Positions 43,588 through 51,050 of a DNA stretch of 64,000 nt are shown piece after piece. The notes beneath the pieces were generated by a model that saw only the letters and a program-made list of their open reading frames with translations, was not told the DNA's origin and did no database searches. Source of the stretch: CAVWSM01 sp963799425 (GTDB lineage Bacteria > Actinomycetota > Actinomycetes > Jiangellales > Jiangellaceae). Numbering within the stretch: position 1 is the stretch's first letter; each line of letters opens with the position of its first letter. The position numbers and the translations under genes were made by a program. Location: contig CAWCXA010000006.1 in the NCBI GenBank assembly GCA_963799425.1, positions 1 to 64,000 of the forward strand. The letters are read 5' to 3'.

Positions 43588-44297
43588 ACCGCGACGACGC
43601 GCCCGAGGATTACCGCATCGTCACCAGGGATGGGCTCGTAGGCGGGGTTGTGCGGTAGCAGCCAGACGTGGCCGTCTCGTCGCTTGTAGGTCTTGACGGT
43701 CGCCTCGCCATCGATCATGGCCGCCACGATCTCACCGTTCTCGGCCACCGGCTGCTGGCGCACCACGACCCAGTCGCCATCGCAGATGGCGGCGTCGACC
43801 ATGGAGTCGCCGGCGACCTTGAGTAGGAACAGCGCGCCGTCCCCGACCAGCTGACGGGGGAGTGGGAAGACATCCTCCACCGCCTGCTCGGCCAGGATCG
43901 GGCCGCCGGCGGCGATGCGACCGACGAGCGGGACATAGGTGGCGTCGGGCCGGGCGTCGCCAGAGCCGGTGGGGTCGACGTGATCGTCGGCCGCGCCGCG
44001 GGTGCGGAGCTCGTCGGGTGCGAGCACCTCGAGCGCGCGTGGGCGGTTGGGGTCTCGCCGCACGTAGCCCTTGCGCTCCAGCGCGTGTAGTTGATGGCTG
44101 ACGCTCGATGGGCTGGTAAGCCCCACGGCCTGCCCGATCTCACGCATGCTGGGCGGGTATCCACGCCGATCCACCGAGTCACGGATCACCTCGAGGACCC
44201 GACGCTGGCGGGGAGTCAGGCCCGTCTCGTCCTCGGCGCCCTCGGGAAAGCTGGTGACGGTGCCGCCGGAGTCGCCCTCCGGCCGTTGCCTGCTCAC
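43572..44297 (-). CDS. lexA: LexA repressor
   Basis: This is the SOS repressor. Residues about 27-92 form the winged helix (LTPRQRRVLEVIRDSVDRRG, SPSSVSHQLHALERKGYV). The self-cleavage site is Ala130-Gly131, and the catalytic dyad is Ser165 (GDSM) and Lys202 (TVKTYKR). The 241-residue length and the acidic spacer are typical of actinobacteria. GTG 44297 is certain because AGGAGG lies 7 bases upstream. An SOS box (44357-44372) overlaps its -35, giving autoregulation. The divergent LysM gene has its own SOS box. Confidence 0.96.
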   Translation of the reverse strand: MSRQRPEGDSGGTVTSFPEGAEDETGLTPRQRRVLEVIRDSVDRRGYPPSMREIGQAVGLTSPSSVSHQLHALERKGYVRRDPNRPRALEVLAPDELRTRGAADDHVDPTGSGDARPDATYVPLVGRIAAGGPILAEQAVEDVFPLPRQLVGDGALFLLKVAGDSMVDAAICDGDWVVVRQQPVAENGEIVAAMIDGEATVKTYKRRDGHVWLLPHNPAYEPIPGDDAVILGRVVAVLRRV

Positions 44298-44331
44298 CTG
44301 GGAACCTCCTCGTGTCGTGATCACTAGTTCG

Positions 44332-44360
44332 AAGGTAGCGCCGTCCGGCTCATTGTTCAA
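44332..44360 (-). promoter_or_regulatory. lexA core promoter
   Basis: On the minus strand TTGAAC (44355-44360) and TACCTT (44332-44337) are separated by exactly 17 bases. The -35 overlaps the LexA box, so LexA would block polymerase binding. Confidence 0.65.
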
Positions 44361-44372
44361 ACATCTGTTCGA
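44357..44372 (-). promoter_or_regulatory. LexA/SOS box of lexA
   Basis: Read on the plus strand TCAAAC-ATCT-GTTCGA, one mismatch from TCGAAC-N4-GTTCGA. It overlaps the lexA -35. Confidence 0.82.
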
Positions 44373-44387
44373 CGTGTCTGTCGACTT

Positions 44388-44410
44388 CTGTCGGGGGTGA
44401 GCGGTATAAC
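44388..44410 (+). promoter_or_regulatory. RecA-NDp/PafBC-type promoter of the LysM gene
   Basis: CTGTCGGGG, identical to the recA element, then exactly 8 bases, then TATAAC (44405-44410). The last base of the -10 is C rather than T. Transcription would start near 44417, just before the SOS box. Confidence 0.6.
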
Positions 44411-44425
44411 CGTACAGACGTTCTA

Positions 44426-44441
44426 TCGAACGACTGTACGA
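44426..44441 (+). promoter_or_regulatory. LexA/SOS box of the LysM gene
   Basis: TCGAAC-GACT-GTACGA, one mismatch from consensus and the same mismatch as the HNH gene box. It lies just downstream of the predicted transcription start and 11 bases before the GTG. Confidence 0.8.
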
Positions 44442-44452
44442 GAGGAGTCGCC

Positions 44453-44812
44453 GTGTCTGCGACCGTCCACCGCACGGCTTACTGTGCTGCCCGCCCTCAG
44501 CGGGACATCGCAACCACCGACCGGCTGCGACTCACGCGCCGAGGTCGGCTGGTCCTCTCCCTCGCCAGCCTGATCGGCGTTGCGTCCGCCTTCGTGGGGC
44601 TGGCGGCGCCAGTCATCGCGGACCAGCCTGGCGGCCCGCCGCCGGCCACCCGGTCGGTCGTCGTGGGTCCGGGCGACACGCTGTGGGAGATCGCCCGCGC
44701 GGCCGCTCCGCAGGCCGACACACGTGATGTCGTGGCGCACATTCGCCGGCTCAACGGCTTGGCCAGTGGCAGCGTCGCCATCGGCGACGAGCTCGATGTG
44801 CCCACGCGCTAA
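44453..44812 (+). CDS. LysM protein, SOS-linked cell-division inhibitor candidate
   Basis: This is a 119-residue membrane protein: a basic cytoplasmic N-terminus, one membrane helix (about 31-55, LVLSLASLIGVASAFVGLAA) and an outer LysM domain (about 70-117, VVGPGDTLWEIARAAAP). It is divergent from lexA and preceded by an SOS box and a damage-type promoter. In M. tuberculosis the gene in this place, Rv2719c (ChiZ), and in Corynebacterium DivS, are SOS-induced division inhibitors of similar shape. The same role is inferred from position and architecture, not from sequence identity I can measure. It precedes nrdR. Confidence 0.82.
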   Translation: MSATVHRTAYCAARPQRDIATTDRLRLTRRGRLVLSLASLIGVASAFVGLAAPVIADQPGGPPPATRSVVVGPGDTLWEIARAAAPQADTRDVVAHIRRLNGLASGSVAIGDELDVPTR

Positions 44813-44846
44813 ATCGGTGTCCGCTCCTCGTCGTGTCGCTTTGCAC

Positions 44847-44869
44847 TTGTCGGTGCCCGGGGCTAGTCT
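44847..44869 (+). promoter_or_regulatory. RecA-NDp/PafBC-type promoter of nrdR-nrdJ
   Basis: TTGTCGGTG is an exact match to the tTGTCRgtg element, followed by exactly 8 bases and TAGTCT (44864-44869). A conventional -35, TTGCAC at 44841-44846, is also present with a 17-base spacer. Transcription would start near 44876. Confidence 0.75.
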
Positions 44870-44872
44870 GGC

Positions 44873-44918
44873 ACCAGATCTAGTAGTTACATCTGTGTAC
44901 TTCATCCACAAGTTGTGG
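44873..44918 (+). promoter_or_regulatory. Candidate NrdR operators
   Basis: An imperfect palindrome ACCAGATCTAGT (44873-44884) and a perfect one CCACAA-G-TTGTGG (44906-44918) lie about 33 bases apart, starting at the predicted transcription start of nrdR. NrdR usually binds two such boxes about three helical turns apart at RNR promoters. The exact consensus for this lineage is not something I can verify. Confidence 0.35.
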
Positions 44919-45046
44919 TTACGGCCCACAGGTCGTCCCCAGGTCATCCACAGATCTGTCCCCAGAGAGGGCGCGGTAAGTGGGTCGGCTCGGGGAGGTC
45001 GGCGGGTGCCGTCGATCAGCTGATGCCGGAGGGGGAGTGATCTTCG

Positions 45047-45535
45047 ATGCACTGCCCGTTCTGCCGCTACCCCGACTCGCGGGTGGTCGACAGTCGCACC
45101 GCTGATGACGGCACCGCCATCAGGCGACGCCGGCAATGTCCTGAGTGCGAACGGCGTTTCACCACCGTGGAGCAGGTGACTCTCGCGGTGGTCAAGAGCT
45201 CGGGCGCAACCGAGCCGTTCAGCCGCGACAAGGTGATCACCGGTGTTCGCAAGGCGTGCCAGGGCCGGCCCGTGGAGGAGGCCGCGCTTGCGCGACTCGC
45301 GCAGCAGGTGGAGGAGCGCATTCGGGCGAGCGGGTGTGCGGAGGTGCCGAGCCACGAGGTCGGCCTGGCGATCCTCGGGCCGCTGCGCGAGCTCGACGAG
45401 GTCGCCTATCTGAGGTTCGCCAGCGTCTACCGCGGGTTCGAGAGCCTGGCTGACTTCGAGACCGAGATCTCGCTGCTTCGGGCCGAGCACGGACACGCCG
45501 TGCCTGAGCCCGCCTTGCCGGGCGGCCAGTCCTAG
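45047..45535 (+). CDS. nrdR: Transcriptional repressor NrdR
   Basis: NrdR represses ribonucleotide reductase genes in response to ATP/dATP. The N-terminal zinc ribbon has CPFC and CPEC, and the ATP-cone domain follows (about 48-138, VVKSSGATEPFSRDKVITG). The 162-residue length is normal. It lies directly before nrdJ (77-base gap) and after the LysM gene, the standard lexA-LysM-nrdR-nrdJ arrangement of actinobacteria. A damage-type promoter precedes it. Confidence 0.94.
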   Translation: MHCPFCRYPDSRVVDSRTADDGTAIRRRRQCPECERRFTTVEQVTLAVVKSSGATEPFSRDKVITGVRKACQGRPVEEAALARLAQQVEERIRASGCAEVPSHEVGLAILGPLRELDEVAYLRFASVYRGFESLADFETEISLLRAEHGHAVPEPALPGGQS

Positions 45536-45612
45536 CTGCTCGGCCAAACCACACACAGACGTCAGAGAACAATGCTCGGGGATCCGAGCTCACACGGGGA
45601 CAGGAGACGGGA

Positions 45613-48600
45613 ATGACGGAGACGGTCAGCGGACGCGGCGCGGGGCGTAGCGCCCCCAATCGCGGCGGGCTGAAGATCCAACGGATCTTCACCAAGCCCG
45701 ACGTGCACCCCTACGACGAGGTGACGTGGGAGCGGCGCGACGTCGTCCAGACCAACTGGCGCACTGGTGAGACGGTGTTCGAGCAGCGAGGGGTGGAGTT
45801 CCCCGACTTCTGGTCGCTCAACGCCTCGACGATCGTCACGACCAAGTACTTCCGCGGCGCCGTCGGCACCGATGCCCGCGAGTGGAGCCTGCGCCAGCTC
45901 ATCGACCGGGTGGTGAAGAAGTATCGCGCGGCGGGGGAGGAGTTCGGCTACTTCACCGGCGACGACGCCGACATCTTCGAGCACGAGCTCATGTGGATGC
46001 TGCTGCACCAGGTGTTCAGCTTCAACAGCCCGGTGTGGTTCAACGTGGGCACGCCGTCGCCGCAGCAGGTGAGCGCGTGCCAGCCGTATGACGCGTTGGT
46101 CAGCACGCCCGCAGGAATGATCCCGATCGGCGAGCTGGTCGAGCAGAACGCTGTTGGCGCCAAGGTCTTCGACGCGCAGGGTGTGACGCGGATCCTCGCG
46201 GTTAAGCACAACGGCGTCAAGCGCGTGCTGCGCATCCACCTGAAGTCCGGCCAGGCACTTGAGGTCACCGCAGACCACCTGGTGTGGAGGAGCAGCGGTG
46301 AGGGAAGTGGACGGTTCGTTGAGGCCGGCACCTTGCGGCCAGGCGACAAGCTGGAGTGGCACCGCCGAGCGTCCTTTGGTGAGTCCGAGATCATGGCGCA
46401 GGACGTTGCTGAGGCTGCGCTGGCGGGCTGGTTGCAGTCCGACGGGTTCGTCGGCCAATACACCGGGACCAACCGGTCGCTGACTATCGAGGCGATGAGC
46501 GTTACTCCTGCGGAGCTTGACTGGGTGACGCGCGCGCTGGACGTGGTGTTCCCGGACGTCCACCGCCACGAGACATCCGTCGAGACCAAGGACACAAGCC
46601 TCGACTGCCGGCGAACCCGTCTGTATGGCAACGCGCTCAGGCCATTTGTTCAGCGCTGGGATCTGCTCACACGAGGTCGCGAGATGAGCGTTCCCGCTCA
46701 CCTGTTCACAGCGCCACTGCCTGTCGTTGCCTCCTACCTTCGCAGTGTCTTCCAGGCAGAGGGATACGTGTCCGCCCGAGCGAGCTCGACCCTTGTCGGC
46801 CTCGACATGGTGTCGGAAGAGCTCGTCCGTGGCGTGCAGGCTCTGCTGACACGTTTCGGCATCTTCGCACGCATTGGCTTCAAGCGAGACGACCGGGCTG
46901 GGCGGCAGGGCGGCATCTGGGGGCTGCGTATTCAGAACGCCGGGGATCGACGCATCTTCGCTGACGAAATCGGCTTTGTCGACCCACGCAAGGCAGAGAA
47001 GCTGGAGCGGAGCTTCGATCTGCCTGGCCGGCCGGCTCTGGACGTCAAGCGGCTGGAAATCGCGCGGATCGAGCAGCGCGGCGAGATGGATGTCTATGAC
47101 ATCCAGACAGAGTCCGGCGAGTACCTCTCGGGCGGTCTCCGCGTGCATAACTGTTTCATCCTCGCGGTCGACGACACGATGGACTCGATCCTCAACTGGT
47201 ACCGGGAAGAGGGGCTGATCTTCAAGGGCGGCTCCGGCGCCGGCCTCAACCTCTCCCGCATCCGGTCGAGCAAGGAGCTGCTCTCCAGCGGTGGCACGGC
47301 ATCCGGCCCGGTGAGCTTTATGCGAGGCGCCGATGCTTCGGCAGGAACCATCAAGTCCGGCGGCGCCACACGTCGGGCGGCGAAGATGGTGGTGCTCGAC
47401 GTCGACCACCCCGACGTCGAGGAGTTCATCGAGACCAAGGCGCGCGAAGAGGACAAGATCCGCGCGCTGCGCGACGCCGGCTTCGACATGGATCTGGGCG
47501 GCAAGGACATCGTCTCCGTCCAGTATCAGAACGCCAACAACTCTGTCCGCGTCTCCGACGAGTTCATGCAGGCGGTGGAGGCCGATGGCGAGTTTGCGCT
47601 GCGTGCACGCATGACCGGAGAGGTCATCGAGACTGTCAGCGCCAGGGATCTGTGGCAAAAGATGGCGCAGGCGGCGTGGGAGTGTGCCGACCCAGGGATT
47701 CAGTACGACGGCACGATCAACGACTGGCACACCAACCCCGAGACCGGACGAATCACCGCATCTAACCCATGTAGTGAGTACCTCAGCCTCGACAACTCCA
47801 GTTGCAATCTCGCGAGCCTCAACCTCATGAAGTTCCTGCGGGAGGACGGCAGCTTCGATGCGGCACTGTTCGCCAGGTGCGTGGAGCTCATCATCACGGC
47901 GATGGACATCTCCATCTCCTTCGCCGACTTCCCGACCGAGGCGATAACCGAGACCACACGGGCATACCGCCAGCTCGGCATCGGCTACGCCAACCTGGGT
48001 GCGCTGCTCATGGCGTCCGGCCTGGCCTACGACTCCGACGGTGGCCGCGCGGTCGCCGCGGCGATCACCTCGCTCATGACTGGTGCCGCCTACAAGCAGT
48101 CGGCGGTGCTCGCTGGCGTCGTCGGACCCTACGACGGCTTCGCCCGCAATGCCTCGGCACACGCGCGAGTCATGCACAAGCACCAGTCGGCCAACGACGC
48201 GCTGCGTCCCATGCACCCGATGGACGCCGAAGTGCTCGAGGTCGCCACCAGGTACTGGGCCGAGGGCAACGGCATCGGTGACAAGAATGGATGGCGCAAC
48301 GCGCAGGCCAGCCTGCTCGCACCGACCGGCACCATCGGCTTCATGATGGACTGCGACACGACGGGCGTGGAGCCGGACTTCTCACTCGTCAAGTTCAAGA
48401 AGCTTGTCGGTGGCGGGTCGATGCAGATCGTCAACAACACCGTCTCGCGTGCGCTGCGGACGCTCGGATACTCGGAGGAGACGATCGAGGCGATCGTCGA
48501 GTACATCTCCGAGCACGGTCACGTGGTCGACGCGCCGGGGATGCGGCCCGAGCACTATGAGGTTTTCGATTGCGCTGCCGGTCAGCCGCGGTCGATCGAG

Positions 48601-49563
48601 CCGATGGGTCACGTACGGATGATGGCGGCGGTGCAGCCGTTCCTGTCGGGCGCCATCTCCAAGACGGTCAACATGCCCGAGTCGGCCACGGTCGAGGAGA
48701 TCGAGGACGTCTACCTGCAGGGCTGGCACCTCGGCCTCAAGGCCCTCGCCGTCTACCGCGACAACTGCAAGGTCGGCCAGCCGCTGTCCGATGCCAGGGC
48801 CAAGGGCGCAACGGTGGCCGTGCCGGCGAAGGATGTCGTGGTCGAGTACCGCCCGGTGCGCAAGCGACTGCCCAAGTCGCGACCGAGCCGCACTACGTCG
48901 TTCACGGTCGGCGGCGCCGAGGGTTACATGACGGCCGGCTCCTACCCCGACGACGGGCTAGGCGAGGTCTTCCTCAAGCTGGGCAAGCAGGGGTCGACGT
49001 TGGCCGGGGTCATGGACGCGTTCTCTATCGCCGTGTCGATCGCCCTTCAGTACGGCGTCCCGCTCGAGCAGTACGTCGAGAAGTTCACCAACATGCGGTT
49101 CGAGCCTTCGGGCATGACCGACGATCCCGACGTGCGCATGGCGTCGAGCGTGGTCGACTACATCTTCCGGCGGCTCGCTCTCGACCACCTCGACTTCGAG
49201 ACCCGCTCCGCTCTTGGCATCCACACGGCCAAGGAGCGGGCACACCAGCTCGACACCGGCGTCTATGAGCCTGTCGATGTCGACGTTGAAGCGCTGCGCC
49301 AGTCGGCGCCATTGGCAGAGTCGGCAGGGCCTGCCGGCGAGTCATCGGCGACTGCTGACCCCGAGGCTCACGAGCAGCAGATCATAGAAGCCGCGGCGGT
49401 CCGCGACGCGCCGAAGGCCGCGCACACAACGACCGAGCTGCTCGAGGTGCTGCAGGGCACCACGGCCGACGCGCCGCTCTGCTTCACCTGCGGCACCAAG
49501 ATGCGCCCTGCGGGCAGCTGCTACGTCTGCGAGGGCTGCGGGTCGACCAGCGGCTGCAGCTGA
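45613..49563 (+). CDS. nrdJ: B12-dependent ribonucleotide reductase NrdJ with an intein
   Basis: This class II, adenosylcobalamin-dependent enzyme reduces ribonucleotides to deoxyribonucleotides. The 1316 residues include a 358-residue intein (residues 156-513), leaving about 958 for the host protein, normal for actinobacteria. After splicing, SA joined to CFILAVDDTMDSI restores the redox cysteine equivalent to E. coli C225. The active-site cysteine is in NPCSE at Cys720 (362 after splicing). The C-terminal zinc-ribbon tail is CFTCGTKMRP, then CYVCEGCGST. GGAGACGGGA precedes the ATG. It shares a transcript with nrdR, and a strong hairpin follows. No B12 riboswitch fits in the short gap upstream. 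Confidence 0.95.
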   Translation: MTETVSGRGAGRSAPNRGGLKIQRIFTKPDVHPYDEVTWERRDVVQTNWRTGETVFEQRGVEFPDFWSLNASTIVTTKYFRGAVGTDAREWSLRQLIDRVVKKYRAAGEEFGYFTGDDADIFEHELMWMLLHQVFSFNSPVWFNVGTPSPQQVSACQPYDALVSTPAGMIPIGELVEQNAVGAKVFDAQGVTRILAVKHNGVKRVLRIHLKSGQALEVTADHLVWRSSGEGSGRFVEAGTLRPGDKLEWHRRASFGESEIMAQDVAEAALAGWLQSDGFVGQYTGTNRSLTIEAMSVTPAELDWVTRALDVVFPDVHRHETSVETKDTSLDCRRTRLYGNALRPFVQRWDLLTRGREMSVPAHLFTAPLPVVASYLRSVFQAEGYVSARASSTLVGLDMVSEELVRGVQALLTRFGIFARIGFKRDDRAGRQGGIWGLRIQNAGDRRIFADEIGFVDPRKAEKLERSFDLPGRPALDVKRLEIARIEQRGEMDVYDIQTESGEYLSGGLRVHNCFILAVDDTMDSILNWYREEGLIFKGGSGAGLNLSRIRSSKELLSSGGTASGPVSFMRGADASAGTIKSGGATRRAAKMVVLDVDHPDVEEFIETKAREEDKIRALRDAGFDMDLGGKDIVSVQYQNANNSVRVSDEFMQAVEADGEFALRARMTGEVIETVSARDLWQKMAQAAWECADPGIQYDGTINDWHTNPETGRITASNPCSEYLSLDNSSCNLASLNLMKFLREDGSFDAALFARCVELIITAMDISISFADFPTEAITETTRAYRQLGIGYANLGALLMASGLAYDSDGGRAVAAAITSLMTGAAYKQSAVLAGVVGPYDGFARNASAHARVMHKHQSANDALRPMHPMDAEVLEVATRYWAEGNGIGDKNGWRNAQASLLAPTGTIGFMMDCDTTGVEPDFSLVKFKKLVGGGSMQIVNNTVSRALRTLGYSEETIEAIVEYISEHGHVVDAPGMRPEHYEVFDCAAGQPRSIEPMGHVRMMAAVQPFLSGAISKTVNMPESATVEEIEDVYLQGWHLGLKALAVYRDNCKVGQPLSDARAKGATVAVPAKDVVVEYRPVRKRLPKSRPSRTTSFTVGGAEGYMTAGSYPDDGLGEVFLKLGKQGSTLAGVMDAFSIAVSIALQYGVPLEQYVEKFTNMRFEPSGMTDDPDVRMASSVVDYIFRRLALDHLDFETRSALGIHTAKERAHQLDTGVYEPVDVDVEALRQSAPLAESAGPAGESSATADPEAHEQQIIEAAAVRDAPKAAHTTTELLEVLQGTTADAPLCFTCGTKMRPAGSCYVCEGCGSTSGCS
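46078..47151 (+). mobile_element. Intein with LAGLIDADG homing endonuclease inside nrdJ
   Basis: The intein begins with Cys156 of the precursor (CQPYDALVSTPAG, block A), has TADHLVW as block B, and ends with block G VHN followed by Cys514 as the +1 residue. Two LAGLIDADG-like motifs, LAGWLQSDGFVG (about residue 270) and LRSVFQAEGYVS (about 377), mark a homing endonuclease. Both splice-junction nucleophiles are cysteine. The element is inserted in frame with an open reading frame throughout, so splicing is expected to work; endonuclease activity is plausible because both acidic motif residues (Asp, Glu) are present. Confidence 0.92.
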
Positions 49564-49578
49564 CACCACGAGACGCGC

Positions 49579-49611
49579 GGACCGGCGGGTGTAGGTGGGC
49601 CCCGCCGGTCC
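49579..49611. terminator. Strong bidirectional terminator after nrdJ
   Basis: GGACCGGCGGG (49579-49589) and CCCGCCGGTCC (49601-49611) form a perfect 11-base stem with an 11-base loop. It lies between the convergent stops of nrdJ and the DUF2695 gene. Confidence 0.75.
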
Positions 49612-49617
49612 GGCGCA

Positions 49618-49944
49618 TCACCAGCCGAGCCCGCCGTGGGAGCACGGCCTCGGATCGGGGGTGTTCGGCACCCGGTCCCCGTAGACGTTCATGAGCACCT
49701 CGCAGTCACAGAAGCCGCCGCGGCGCCGCAACTCTCTCGACAGTCCACCGACCCGTCGACGAACGTTGCGCTGGTGTCGGATCCAACGTTGGCTCCAGCG
49801 CAGAGTCGTGTCGCAGCCGAAGGCCTCGACAACCCGTTGTAGGTAGCACATCAGGCACTCGTCGCCGCGTGGCTGGGCCACGTCCTCGAAGTGATCATGC
49901 ACGACGCGCTCGGCGCGGACTTCGACGTCCTCACTCTCCTGCAT
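49618..49944 (-). CDS. DUF2695 family protein
   Basis: This is a 108-residue protein of the DUF2695 family, common in actinobacteria and uncharacterised. The marks are ECLMCYLQRVVEAFGCD, the TLRWSQRWI stretch and the CDCEVLMNVYG ending. Several conserved cysteines (CLMC, GCD, CDCE) suggest metal binding. ATG 49944 is chosen because conserved sequence starts soon after. It converges with nrdJ and diverges from the ERCC4-Lsr2 gene. Confidence 0.75.
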   Translation of the reverse strand: MQESEDVEVRAERVVHDHFEDVAQPRGDECLMCYLQRVVEAFGCDTTLRWSQRWIRHQRNVRRRVGGLSRELRRRGGFCDCEVLMNVYGDRVPNTPDPRPCSHGGLGW

Positions 49945-50056
49945 GCGGAGAGTCTCGTGCTGCCGAGCGGGCCCAGAGCCGTTCTCCACAGCCAAGAGTT
50001 CGCTGCTGCGGGCTGCGTTGCGGCATGTGGATGACTGCGCCTGGCAGACTGGCGCC

Positions 50057-51034
50057 GTGCCAGACGACTTCGTCATCGCACGCAACCCGGAGGAGGGCTC
50101 GGCGCTGCCCTTCCTCCTGCGGATCCCGCTGGGCAAGCACGGCATCGTCCTCAAGGCGCGCGAGACCTGGCCACGGACTGCCAAGGTCTACTGCCACCGC
50201 GCAACCGCGTGGCCGGCCGAGCCGGAGGTCGTTGAGCGCGTCCCCGTACGGCTGTGCGAGCGACGCGGAGCCTCAATCGACCTCGTACTGGATCGCGGGC
50301 GAGAGAACCGTTCACAGTTCGTGCTGACCCGCATCCGCGGCGGCCGCGAGGCGATCTTCTGGCAGTCGCCGCGCACCGCCAAGCAGGCTCGACCCAACGT
50401 GGGTGTACCGCGCGGACGCGCCCAGGGAGTAGTCGACCTAGAGATCCTGGTCGACTCGCACGAGCGCTACCCGTACAGATTCGCCTCGCAGCAGGTCACC
50501 ACCCGCCGCCGGGGCCTGCCCGCCGGCGACTATGCCGTGGCGCTCGACGACAGGATCGTCGCGGCGGTGGAACGCAAGTCGCTCGCCGACCTGTCGAGCA
50601 GCCTGCTGTCGGGCAAGCTGCGCTATGCGATGGCGGAGCTCGCGGCACTCGGTCGAGCCGCAGTCGTTGTAGAAGACCGCTACTCGCGGGTCTTCACCTT
50701 GGAGCACGTACGACCGTCAACAGTGGCCGATGGCCTCGCCGAGGCGCAGGTCCGCGTGCCGCACGTGCCGATCGTGTTCTGCGAGACGCGACCGCTGGCC
50801 GAAGAGTGGACCTACCGGTTCCTTGCCGCAGCATTGGTGGAGCTGTCCACCGACGCGGTTGCCGGCCAGGTGCAGCTACCGGAGGCCGGTCTGCTGCCGG
50901 CTCGCCCGCCGACGGATGCGGACGTGCGTGCTTGGGCCGCCGCCGAGGGTATCCCGGTGCCGCCGCGTGGCCGGGTCCGCTCGGACGTGTGGAGTGCGTA
51001 CGTCGACGCGCAGACGATGACCGCAGCGAGATAG
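50057..51034 (+). CDS. ERCC4-type nuclease fused to an Lsr2-like DNA-binding domain
   Basis: The 325-residue protein has three parts. The N-terminal ~125 residues match nothing I recognise. An ERCC4 nuclease domain (about 135-225) follows with VDSHERYPYRF and the full catalytic pattern GDY...ERKSLAD (GD-Xn-ERKx3D). The C-terminal ~32 residues (VRAWAAAEGIPVPPRGRV) match the Lsr2 DNA-binding domain with its RGR minor-groove motif. A nuclease targeted to AT-rich DNA is the natural inference. CAGACT ends 6 bases before GTG 50057, suggesting a leaderless start. The pirin gene follows after 16 bases. Confidence 0.82.
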   Translation: MPDDFVIARNPEEGSALPFLLRIPLGKHGIVLKARETWPRTAKVYCHRATAWPAEPEVVERVPVRLCERRGASIDLVLDRGRENRSQFVLTRIRGGREAIFWQSPRTAKQARPNVGVPRGRAQGVVDLEILVDSHERYPYRFASQQVTTRRRGLPAGDYAVALDDRIVAAVERKSLADLSSSLLSGKLRYAMAELAALGRAAVVVEDRYSRVFTLEHVRPSTVADGLAEAQVRVPHVPIVFCETRPLAEEWTYRFLAAALVELSTDAVAGQVQLPEAGLLPARPPTDADVRAWAAAEGIPVPPRGRVRSDVWSAYVDAQTMTAAR

Positions 51035-51050
51035 CAATAGGGTCACGAGC

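Noticed and set aside
45536..45612. Cobalamin riboswitch upstream of nrdJ
   Set aside because: The gap is only 77 bases and has no B12-box-like sequence; the 234-base region before nrdR has none either.
45562..48216. An 884-codon open frame on the minus strand opposite nrdJ
   Set aside because: It is antisense to a certain gene, including its intein, has no recognisable domain, and such shadows are expected at this base composition.
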